From positions 1-64,000 of the forward strand of contig NZ_JADIJE010000013.1 of NCBI RefSeq assembly GCF_015278315.1: 64,000 nt of DNA, written 5' to 3'. Positions 49,323 through 56,306 of the stretch are shown here, piece by piece. This DNA is from Microbacterium ureisolvens. GTDB lineage: Bacteria; Actinomycetota; Actinomycetes; Actinomycetales; Microbacteriaceae. The translations under genes and the position numbers were made by a program. Below the pieces are notes generated by a model, which saw only the letters and a list, made by a program, of their open reading frames with translations, searched no databases and was not told the origin of the DNA. Every line of letters begins with the position of its first letter. Position 1 is the stretch's first letter.

Positions 49323-50177
49323 GTGACCCTCCTCACCGAACCCTTCGCCCTCGAGTTCGTGCAGCGCGCGCTGCTGGGCGGCTGTCTTGTCGCCGTGCTC
49401 TGCGGCGTCGTCGGCACGTGGGTCGTGACGCGCGGCATGGCGTTCCTCGGCGAGGCGCTGGGCCACGGCATGCTTCCCGGCGTCGCGGTGGCGACGGTGC
49501 TGGGAGTGCCCGTCGTGCTCGGCGCCGGCCTCAGCGCCGTCGCGATGAGCCTCGGCATCGGAGCCCTCCAGCGGCGTGGCCGACTGTCGTACGACACGAG
49601 CATCGGCATGCTCTTCGTCGCGATGCTGGCCGCCGGCGTGATCGTGATCTCGCACGCGGGAAGCTTCGCGACGGATGCCACGGCCATCCTCTTCGGCGAC
49701 ATCCTGGCGATCTCGGCGGAGGATCTCGCGGTGCTCGCCGGCGCGACGGCGGTCGGTCTCGCCGTCGCAGCGCTGGCCCACCGGTCGCTCGTGGCGCTCG
49801 CGGTCGACGCGCGGGTCGCGGCCGTGCTCGGCCTGCGGCCACGGGTCGCGCAGGCGGCTCTGGTCGGCCTCGTCACGCTCGCCGTGGTCGCCTCGTACCA
49901 GGCCGTCGGCTCGCTGCTCGTCGTGGGACTGCTGATCGCCCCGGCGGTCGCGGCCTCTCGCTGGGCGACGCGCGTGCTGCCGACGATGGCGCTCGCCTGC
50001 GGCTTCGGCGTGGCGGCCGTGCTCGTCGGGCTGCTCGCCTCGTGGTACGCCGGCACGGCCGCCGGCGCCTCGATCGCGCTGACCGCGGTCCTCCTGGCCG
50101 GCATCTCGTGGGCGGTGCGCGTCGCCTGGATCCGCACCGTCGTGACATCCACCGCTCTGCGCCCGACGCACCCCTGA
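49323..50177 (+). CDS. aztB: Zinc ABC transporter permease (AztB/ZnuB-like)
   Basis: 284 residues, eight or nine helices of the ABC-3 family: QRALLGGCLVAVLCGVVGTWVVTRGMAFLGEALGHGMLPGVAVA (the AFLGEALGHG motif is the ATPase-contact region), GIGMLFVAML-type loop, ILFGDILAISAEDL, YQAVGSLLVVGLLIAPAVAA. Transports zinc (or manganese). GTG start, 8 nt from a -10 box, almost leaderless. Confidence 0.9.
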   Translation: MTLLTEPFALEFVQRALLGGCLVAVLCGVVGTWVVTRGMAFLGEALGHGMLPGVAVATVLGVPVVLGAGLSAVAMSLGIGALQRRGRLSYDTSIGMLFVAMLAAGVIVISHAGSFATDATAILFGDILAISAEDLAVLAGATAVGLAVAALAHRSLVALAVDARVAAVLGLRPRVAQAALVGLVTLAVVASYQAVGSLLVVGLLIAPAVAASRWATRVLPTMALACGFGVAAVLVGLLASWYAGTAAGASIALTAVLLAGISWAVRVAWIRTVVTSTALRPTHP

Positions 50178-50227
50178 CCTCTTCCACGGCTCCGCGCCAC
50201 CCGCCCCATTCCGAAGGAACAGCAACC

Positions 50228-51457
50228 GTGCCCCACCGCTCCCTCACCGCCGCCCTGCTCGCAGGGGCGGTGCTCGCCCTGACCGGATGCGCGCAGCCCG
50301 TGGCGGAGCCGCCGGCCGCGGCCCCGGCATCCGACGATCACGGCGCCGTCGCCGACGCCGCCGAGGTCAGCGAGCCGCAGCTTGCGCTGCTGACCATCGA
50401 CCCCGAGGGCGGTGTCCGCCAGCTCGACCTCCTCGACGAGACCGAAACCGAGCTCGGGTCGGTGCCCGCGCCGGAGCGCACGGCGACGGATGGCCGCTAC
50501 GTCTTCGCGGACTTGGCCGAGGGGATGTCGGTCATCGACAGCGGGCGCTGGACGTGGGACCACGTCGACCACTTCCACTACTACCTGGCCGAGCCGGCTC
50601 TGCTCGGTGAAGTCGCCGGCCGAGGTGCGGCGACGGTGGCGACGACGCTGTCGTCGACAACCGGCGGCACCGGCGTCTTCTTCGCCGGCAGCGGCGAGGC
50701 CGTGCTCCTGGACACCCGGGCGCTGTCGCAGGGGGAGCTCGTCGAGCGGTTCCGCCTCGAGACCGCGCCGCACGACGGCATGGTCGTGCCGATCGGGTCG
50801 TTCGCGCTCGTCACCGAGCCGCGCGACGGAGTCGCGGCATCCGTCAGCGTCGTGGACGAGGACGGGATGCCGGTGCCCGGCCGCACTGCCGCGTGCGCGG
50901 AAGCGCGAGGCACCATCACGACGCGCGTGGGCGCGGTCATCGGCTGCGCGGACGGTGCACTGCTCGCGACCGTCGTGGACGGCGGCGTCGAGATCGAGCG
51001 CGTGGCCTATCCGACCGGGGCCGCCGCGCCGCGTGCGACCGACTTCGCCGGCCGCGACGGCCGCCCGACGGTGGCGGCCGTCGCGGGTGACCGCCACGTC
51101 TGGCTGCTCGACACGCGCGAGCGCGCGTGGACCCTGCTCGCCGTCGACCGGCCGATCGTGCAGGCCACCGCGGTCGACGACAAGGCCCAGCACGTGCTGG
51201 CGCTCGGCGCCGACGGGCGCGTGCTCGCGATCGACGGGGCGAGCGGGCAGACCATCGCGCAGACCGAGCCGCTCGTCGCCGAGTCGCTCGCGATCGATGC
51301 CGGAGCCCCGACTCTCGTCGCCGATCAGCACCGCGCCTACCTCAATGCGCCGGCCGAGCGCGCGCTCTACGAGATCGACTTCGCCGACGGCGCCCGCATC
51401 GCCCGCGTGTTCTCGCCGCCGACCACCCCGGCATTCCTCGCGGAGACGGGCCGATGA
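50228..51457 (+). CDS. AztD-like zinc chaperone lipoprotein, divergent paralogue
   Basis: 409 residues. Lipobox LTGC, then a beta-propeller domain as in AztD (repeated blades ending VVD/LLD: YVFADLAEGMSVID, AVLLDTRALS, HVWLLDTRERAW). It has the His-rich stretch WDHVDHFHYYL and keeps the Cys pair, but the AztD motif that reads CPGVHGEGT in the second copy is CAEARGTIT here, losing a His. Probably donates zinc to the binding protein encoded next, or has changed metal affinity. GTG 50228 with a GAAGGAAC site. Its stop overlaps the next ATG (ATGA). Confidence 0.82.
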   Translation: MPHRSLTAALLAGAVLALTGCAQPVAEPPAAAPASDDHGAVADAAEVSEPQLALLTIDPEGGVRQLDLLDETETELGSVPAPERTATDGRYVFADLAEGMSVIDSGRWTWDHVDHFHYYLAEPALLGEVAGRGAATVATTLSSTTGGTGVFFAGSGEAVLLDTRALSQGELVERFRLETAPHDGMVVPIGSFALVTEPRDGVAASVSVVDEDGMPVPGRTAACAEARGTITTRVGAVIGCADGALLATVVDGGVEIERVAYPTGAAAPRATDFAGRDGRPTVAAVAGDRHVWLLDTRERAWTLLAVDRPIVQATAVDDKAQHVLALGADGRVLAIDGASGQTIAQTEPLVAESLAIDAGAPTLVADQHRAYLNAPAERALYEIDFADGARIARVFSPPTTPAFLAETGR

Positions 51458-52395
51458 GCCGCGGACGGTCGATGAGCCGCATCCGGCGTCGAGCTCTCGC
51501 AGCGCTCGCGACGGCGGCGGTGGCGGCATCCGTCCTCGCCGCGTGCTCGCCGGCGGACGCCGAGCGCCCCCTCGTCGTCGTGTCGACCAACATCCTCGGC
51601 GACGTCGTGGACCAGCTCGTGGGCGAGGACGTCGAGGTGATGACGCTCATGCGTCCGAACGCAGACCCCCACTCGTTCGAGATCTCGGCGCGGGAAGCCG
51701 CGCGTCTTCGTGCCGCCGACCTGCTCGTCTCCAACGGGCTGGGCCTGGAGGAAGGGCTGCAGCAGCACCTCGACGCGGCCGCCGCCGACGGTGACGCAGC
51801 CTTCGCCGCCGGGGACGCGATCGACGCGCTCACCTACGCCGAGGGCGATGCCGCAGGCACGCCCGACCCGCACTTCTGGACCGATCCGGCGCGCATGGTC
51901 GCCGTCGTGGAGGCGCTGCGGCCGAGGCTGTCGGGCCTGCCGGGAGTCGAACCGGACGATGTCGACGCGCGCGTCGACGCGTATCTCTCCGAGCTCGCGC
52001 GCCTCGACGGCGAGATGACGAGCGCGTTCGCCGGCATCCCGGCCGAGCGCCGGACGCTGGTCACGAACCACCACGTCTTCGGCTACCTCGCCGAGCGCTT
52101 CGGCTTCCGCGTCGTGGGCGCGGCGATCCCCGGCGGCACGACGCTGGCCGCCCCCAGCGCCTCCGACCTCGCCGATCTGGTGTCGGCGATCGAGGGCAAC
52201 GGTGTGCCGGCGATCTTCGCCGAGTCCTCGTCGCCGGACCGGCTGATGCAGGCGCTCGCGAACGAGACGGGCACCGAGGTCGACGTGATCGAGCTCTACA
52301 CCGAGTCGCTGACCGCCGACGGCGGCGGCGCCGGCGACTACCTGACCATGATGCGCGAGAACACGCGGCGCATCGTCACCGGGCTCTCGCAGTGA
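51454..52395 (+). CDS. aztC: Zinc ABC transporter substrate-binding lipoprotein (AztC/ZnuA-like)
   Basis: 313 residues. Lipobox LAAC; cluster A-I metal binder with His ligands in NADPHSFE, TPDPHFWTDP and TNHHVFGYLAERFGF, and an acid in IFAESSS. The His-rich loop of ZnuA is absent, as in AztC. Captures zinc for the permease. Start ATG 51454 or 51472; the first overlaps the AztD-like stop. Confidence 0.92.
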   Translation: MSRGRSMSRIRRRALAALATAAVAASVLAACSPADAERPLVVVSTNILGDVVDQLVGEDVEVMTLMRPNADPHSFEISAREAARLRAADLLVSNGLGLEEGLQQHLDAAAADGDAAFAAGDAIDALTYAEGDAAGTPDPHFWTDPARMVAVVEALRPRLSGLPGVEPDDVDARVDAYLSELARLDGEMTSAFAGIPAERRTLVTNHHVFGYLAERFGFRVVGAAIPGGTTLAAPSASDLADLVSAIEGNGVPAIFAESSSPDRLMQALANETGTEVDVIELYTESLTADGGGAGDYLTMMRENTRRIVTGLSQ

Positions 52396-52423
52396 GCCCC
52401 ACACCGAGAAAGAGGAACACCAC

Positions 52424-53632
52424 ATGCGCATACGCACGCTGCGTCGCGCCGGCCTGATCGCCGTCGCCGCCGGTGCCGTCGCGACCCTCGCGGCCTGCTC
52501 GTCGTCACCGGGAGGGTCGGATGCCGGCGCCCCGACGCCGTCTGCGGAGACCGCCGGCCCCCGCATCGCGGTCTCGTACGAGGGCGGCATCGTCGTCCTC
52601 GACGGCGAGAGCCTCGAGACCGTCGCCGACCTCGAGTCGGAGGAGTTCACGCGCCTGAACCCATCGGGAGACGGCCGCCACGTGCTGGTCACCATGAGCG
52701 AGGGCTTCCAGGTGCTCGACACCGCCGCCGGCAGCACCGACGAGGCGGAGCTCACCGATCTCGTCTTCGCCGCCGACACCCCCGGCCACGTCGTCCGCCA
52801 CGGCGGCAAGACGATCCTCTACGCCGACGGCACGAGCGACACCATGATCTTCGACACCGACGCCCTGCTCGCCGCCGACGGCGAGCTGCCCGAGACCGAG
52901 ACGATCCCGGGGGTCGATGCGCACCACGGCGTCTCGGTCGTGCTCGAGGACGGCACCTTCCTCACGACGGTCGGCGGCGCCGACGGACGCACCGGCATCT
53001 CGGCGCAGGATGCGTCGGGAGCGGTGATCGCGACGAGCGACGCCTGCCCGGGCGTGCACGGCGAGGGGACGGCAGCCGACGAGGCCGTCGTCTTCGGTTG
53101 CGAGAACGGCGCCCTCCTGTACCGCGACGGCGAGATCCTCAAGCTCGACGCCCCCGACCAGCCCTACGGTCGTATGGGCAACGCGTACGTCAGCGAGACG
53201 AGCCCGCTCGTCGTCGGCGACTACAAGAGCGATCCCGATGCCGAGGGCTACCTCCTCGGCGCCGTCACGGTGATCGACACCGGGGCCGGCACGCTCGAGG
53301 TCGTCGACCTGCCCGAGGGCGTCGAGTACACGTTCCGCGACATCGCCCGCGGACCGGAGGACCTGGCGTACATCCTCGCCGCCGACGGGTCGATCCATGT
53401 GTTCGACCCCGCCACCGCGGAGATCGTCGACGCGTACCCGGTCGTCGAGCCGTGGGAGAGCCCCGCGGAGTGGCAGGACCCGCACCCGGCCATCGTGGTG
53501 GCGGGCGACATCGCCTACGTCACCGAGCCCGCCGCGAACGCCATCCACGCCGTCGACCTGACATCGGGCGAGATCGTCTCGACCGCGACGCTCGACGTCA
53601 CGCCGAACGAGATCGCCGTCGCCGCCGGCTGA
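52424..53632 (+). CDS. aztD: AztD zinc chaperone lipoprotein
   Basis: 402 residues. Lipobox LAAC (signal MRIRTLRRAGLIAVAAGAV), then an AztD-type propeller: IVVLDGESLETVADLESEEFTRLNPSGDGRHVLVT, GHVVRHGGKTILY, VDAHHGVSVVLEDG, CPGVHGEGTAADEAVVFGC, WQDPHPAIVVAGDIAYVTEPA. The His residues of GHVVRH, DAHHG, VHGE and DPHP fit zinc sites of AztD, which hands zinc to AztC in the periplasm/outside. GAGGAACACC ribosome site. Last gene of the operon; a hairpin follows. Confidence 0.9.
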   Translation: MRIRTLRRAGLIAVAAGAVATLAACSSSPGGSDAGAPTPSAETAGPRIAVSYEGGIVVLDGESLETVADLESEEFTRLNPSGDGRHVLVTMSEGFQVLDTAAGSTDEAELTDLVFAADTPGHVVRHGGKTILYADGTSDTMIFDTDALLAADGELPETETIPGVDAHHGVSVVLEDGTFLTTVGGADGRTGISAQDASGAVIATSDACPGVHGEGTAADEAVVFGCENGALLYRDGEILKLDAPDQPYGRMGNAYVSETSPLVVGDYKSDPDAEGYLLGAVTVIDTGAGTLEVVDLPEGVEYTFRDIARGPEDLAYILAADGSIHVFDPATAEIVDAYPVVEPWESPAEWQDPHPAIVVAGDIAYVTEPAANAIHAVDLTSGEIVSTATLDVTPNEIAVAAG

Positions 53633-53654
53633 CGCTGCGAAGGACCCCACGGCG

Positions 53655-53682
53655 CGAGGGCGGACCCGACGGTCCGCCCTCG
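53655..53682. terminator. Hairpin terminator of the zinc operon
   Basis: Perfect 12-bp stem CGAGGGCGGACC / GGTCCGCCCTCG with loop CGAC, 22 nt after the aztD stop. Confidence 0.8.
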
Positions 53683-53756
53683 CTGCCGCTCCGGGCCGGG
53701 CGGGGCCGCTCCGGCGCGATGACGGCATGCCGGGGGTGCGGCATCCGTCGTCTTCT

Positions 53757-54215
53757 TCAGGCCTGGGGCACGAAGAGCGCGACCGTCTCGGCGACGAGCG
53801 CGGGTCGTTCGGAGCCCTCGAGCTCGACCGTGGTGCGCAAGCCCACCCGGTAGCCCTGCGGCGTGGGCTCGGCGGAGGCGACCTCGGTCACGGCGCGCAC
53901 CCGCGAGTCGACGGTGACCGGCTGGAGGAAGCGCACCTTGTCGAGCCCGTAGTTGACCACCATCGCGGCACCGTCCACGGACAGCAGCCCCTGAGTGAGG
54001 CGGGGGAGGAGCGACAGCGTCAGGTAGCCGTGGGCGATCGTGGCGCCGAACGGGCCGGATGCCGCGCGCCCTGAGTCGAGGTGGATCCACTGCCAGTCCT
54101 CGGTCGTGTCGGCGAACGCCTGGATGCGGTCCTGGTCGATCGCGAACCAGTCCCCGACGGCCGTGCGGCCGATCGCCTCGGTGAGAGCGGCGGGGGAGTC
54201 GACGGCGATGCTCAT
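53757..54215 (-). CDS. MaoC-family enoyl-CoA hydratase
   Basis: 152 residues, hotdog fold with hydratase-2 motif QAFADTTEDWQWIHLD (Asp and His catalytic) and ATIAHGYLTLSLLPRL. Hydrates a trans-2-enoyl-CoA, giving the (R)-3-hydroxyacyl-CoA in the R-specific family. Last gene of the site d operon (alcohol dehydrogenase, SDR, MaoC); its ATG overlaps the SDR stop (ATGA). Would supply the hydration step to the acyl-CoA pathway encoded at 35-43 kb. Confidence 0.92.
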   Translation of the reverse strand: MSIAVDSPAALTEAIGRTAVGDWFAIDQDRIQAFADTTEDWQWIHLDSGRAASGPFGATIAHGYLTLSLLPRLTQGLLSVDGAAMVVNYGLDKVRFLQPVTVDSRVRAVTEVASAEPTPQGYRVGLRTTVELEGSERPALVAETVALFVPQA

Positions 54216-54961
54216 GCCCGCGGACCCCCGGCGACGTACAGCACCTGGCCGGAGACGAAACCGGCGCCCTCGGAGCAGAAGTACGACACCGCCGCGGCGA
54301 TGTCGTCGGGGGCGCCTGCGCGCCCGACCGGGATCTCGGCGGCGTTGTGGGCGATGAAGTCCTCGAACGAGACGCCGAGCCGCTCGGCGGTGGCGCGCGT
54401 CATGTCGGTGACGATGAAGCCGGGCGCCACCGCGTTGGCGGTCACGCCGAATCGCCCGAGTTCGATCGCGAGCGTCTTGGTGAAGCCCTGCATGCCCGCC
54501 TTGGCGGCGGCGTAGTTCGCCTGGCCGCGGTTTCCGAGAGCCGACGTGCTCGAGAGGTTGACGACGCGGCCCCACCCCGCCTTCACCTGGTGCTCCTGCA
54601 CGGCACGCGACATCAGGAACGCGCCCCGCAGGTGCACGGCGAGTACGGCATCCCAGTCGTCCTCGGTCATCTTGAACAGCAGGTTGTCGCGGATGATGCC
54701 GGCGTTGTTCACCAGGATCGTCGGCGCCCCGAGCTCTTCGGCGATCCGCGCCACCGCGCGCTCGACCGACGCGGCGTCGGCGACGTTGGCGCCGACGGCG
54801 AGGGCCCGGCCCCCGGCATCCGTGATCGCCGTCACCGTCTGGGCGCACTGCGCCTCGTCGAGGTCGAGCACCGCGACGGCGTTGCCGTCGGCGGCGAGCC
54901 GCTTCGCGGTGGCGGCGCCGATGCCGCGCGCGGCGCCCGTGACGATGGCGGTTCTGGTCAT
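54212..54961 (-). CDS. SDR-family 3-oxoacyl reductase (FabG-like)
   Basis: 249 residues. TGAARGIGAATAKRLAADG, ILVNNAGIIRDNLLFKMTEDDW (FabG-typical), Ser in VVNLSSTSALG, YAAAKAGMQGFTKTLAIE, and GAGFVSGQVLYVAGG. Interconverts 3-hydroxyacyl and 3-oxoacyl-CoA (or ACP). Second gene of the site d operon; GGAGACGAC before ATG 54961. FabG/PhaB-like proteins with a MaoC gene are often catabolic or PHA-related; here the shared operator suggests catabolic. Confidence 0.93.
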   Translation of the reverse strand: MTRTAIVTGAARGIGAATAKRLAADGNAVAVLDLDEAQCAQTVTAITDAGGRALAVGANVADAASVERAVARIAEELGAPTILVNNAGIIRDNLLFKMTEDDWDAVLAVHLRGAFLMSRAVQEHQVKAGWGRVVNLSSTSALGNRGQANYAAAKAGMQGFTKTLAIELGRFGVTANAVAPGFIVTDMTRATAERLGVSFEDFIAHNAAEIPVGRAGAPDDIAAAVSYFCSEGAGFVSGQVLYVAGGPRA

Positions 54962-54990
54962 GTCGTCTCCTTGAGTAGGGGTGGTGCGGT

Positions 54991-56121
54991 TCAGGTGCGA
55001 GTGGTCGCCTCGAACGTGATCAGCTGGCGCAGCTCGCCGCCCGCGGCCAGCCGGTCCATCGCGGCGTCGAGCCCCTCGAGGCCGATGCGCGACGAGACGA
55101 GGCGCTCGAGCGGCAGGCGTCCCGCGCGCCACAGCTCGACGTAGAGCGGGATGTCGCGGCTGGGCACTGCAGACCCCAGATAGCTGCCGACGATGGTCCG
55201 CGCTTCGGCGGTGAGCACCAGGGGTGAGACGCTCGCCAGGGCGTCGGGTGCGGGCAGGCCCACCGTGACGGTCGTGCCGCCTGGCGCGGTGAGCGCCAGC
55301 GCCGTCTCGAACGCGCGGGCCGCACCGGCGGCCTCCACCACGACGGGGGCGCGGATGCCGCGGTCCACCGCCTCGGCGGGGGTCAGCGCGTCGACGGCAC
55401 CGCAGGCGCGGGCCGCATCGAGCTTCGCGGGAACCGTGTCCACGCCGATCACCTCGTGCCCGAGCGCGACCGCGACGAGGAGGGCGGCCATGCCCACGCC
55501 GCCGAGTCCGACCACCACCACCCGTTCGCCCGGCGCAGGGCGGCCGGCGTTGATGACGGCGCCCCCGCCGGTGAGGACGGCGCAGCCGAGGAGCGCCGCG
55601 ATCTCGGCGGGCACGTCGGCGTCGACCGGCACCACCGAGGCCCGGCTCACCACGGCGTGCGTGGCGAACGCCGACACGCCGAGGTGGTGGTGCACCCCCT
55701 GTGCGACGCCGCCGCGGTCGCGATGAAGACGGATGCCGCTCCCGAGCAGCGTGCCCGCGGCATTGGCCGCCGAGCCCGGCGCGCACGGCAGCCGCCCGTC
55801 GGTGCGGCATCCGTCGCACTCGCCGCAGCGCGGCAGGAAGGTCATGACGACGCGATCGCCCGGGGCGAGGTCGTCGACGCCGTCGCCGATCCGCTCCACG
55901 ATGCCCGCCGCTTCGTGACCGAGCAGCATCGGAACGGGGCGTACCCGGTTGCCGTCGACGACGCTGAGGTCGGAGTGGCACACGCCGGCCGCCTCGATGC
56001 GCACGAGCAGTTCGCCCGGCCCCGGCGGGTCGAGGTCCAGCTCGCCGATGGTGAACGGGCGGGACTGCGCGAACGGCGGCTGCGCGCCCGAGATCTCGAG
56101 CACTGCTCCGGTGATCCTCAT
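54991..56121 (-). CDS. Zinc-dependent alcohol dehydrogenase (MDR, class III-like)
   Basis: 376 residues. Catalytic zinc ligands Cys in AAGVCHSD, His in LGHEAAG and a third in LLGCAVLTGGGAVINAG; structural-zinc Cys cluster CGECDGCRTDGRLPC. Rossmann motif GLGGVGMAALLVA. Resembles class III/benzyl alcohol dehydrogenases; oxidises an alcohol to an aldehyde with NAD(P). First gene of the site d operon; GAGGAGGTCGG ribosome site. Probably feeds an alcohol precursor into the acid-CoA pathway. Confidence 0.92.
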   Translation of the reverse strand: MRITGAVLEISGAQPPFAQSRPFTIGELDLDPPGPGELLVRIEAAGVCHSDLSVVDGNRVRPVPMLLGHEAAGIVERIGDGVDDLAPGDRVVMTFLPRCGECDGCRTDGRLPCAPGSAANAAGTLLGSGIRLHRDRGGVAQGVHHHLGVSAFATHAVVSRASVVPVDADVPAEIAALLGCAVLTGGGAVINAGRPAPGERVVVVGLGGVGMAALLVAVALGHEVIGVDTVPAKLDAARACGAVDALTPAEAVDRGIRAPVVVEAAGAARAFETALALTAPGGTTVTVGLPAPDALASVSPLVLTAEARTIVGSYLGSAVPSRDIPLYVELWRAGRLPLERLVSSRIGLEGLDAAMDRLAAGGELRQLITFEATTRT

Positions 56122-56209
56122 CCGACCTCCTCGTCGTGACGGCGGCGTCGTTCGCCGCGTGCGGACATCCACCCTCTCGCGATTCCTGGGCTGTGCCTGA
56201 AGATACAGC

Positions 56210-56228
56210 ATACCGACCGCGCGGTATG
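56210..56228. promoter_or_regulatory. Shared TetR-type operator, site d
   Basis: ATACCGACCGCGCGGTATG, the most symmetrical of the four sites. On the coding (-) strand it lies between a GTGACA -35-like and a TGTATC -10-like hexamer, 89 bp upstream of the alcohol dehydrogenase ATG. Confidence 0.8.
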
Positions 56229-56253
56229 TCACGTATTTCACCTTGCTACACAT

Positions 56254-56293
56254 GAGAACGCGCGCCATCCGGAGGCGGGTGGCGCGCGTTCTC
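56254..56293. terminator. Hairpin terminator of the P-type ATPase gene
   Basis: Perfect 14-bp stem GAGAACGCGCGCCA / TGGCGCGCGTTCTC with a 12-nt loop, ending 13 nt from the stop codon of the ATPase gene on the - strand. Confidence 0.8.
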
Positions 56294-56306
56294 GCGGGAG
56301 TCGGAC

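Noticed and set aside
53700..53756. Additional copy of the AWACCGACC operator near the MaoC 3' end
   Set aside because: No match beyond isolated CCG/CGG runs; the operon's site is at its other end (56210-56228).
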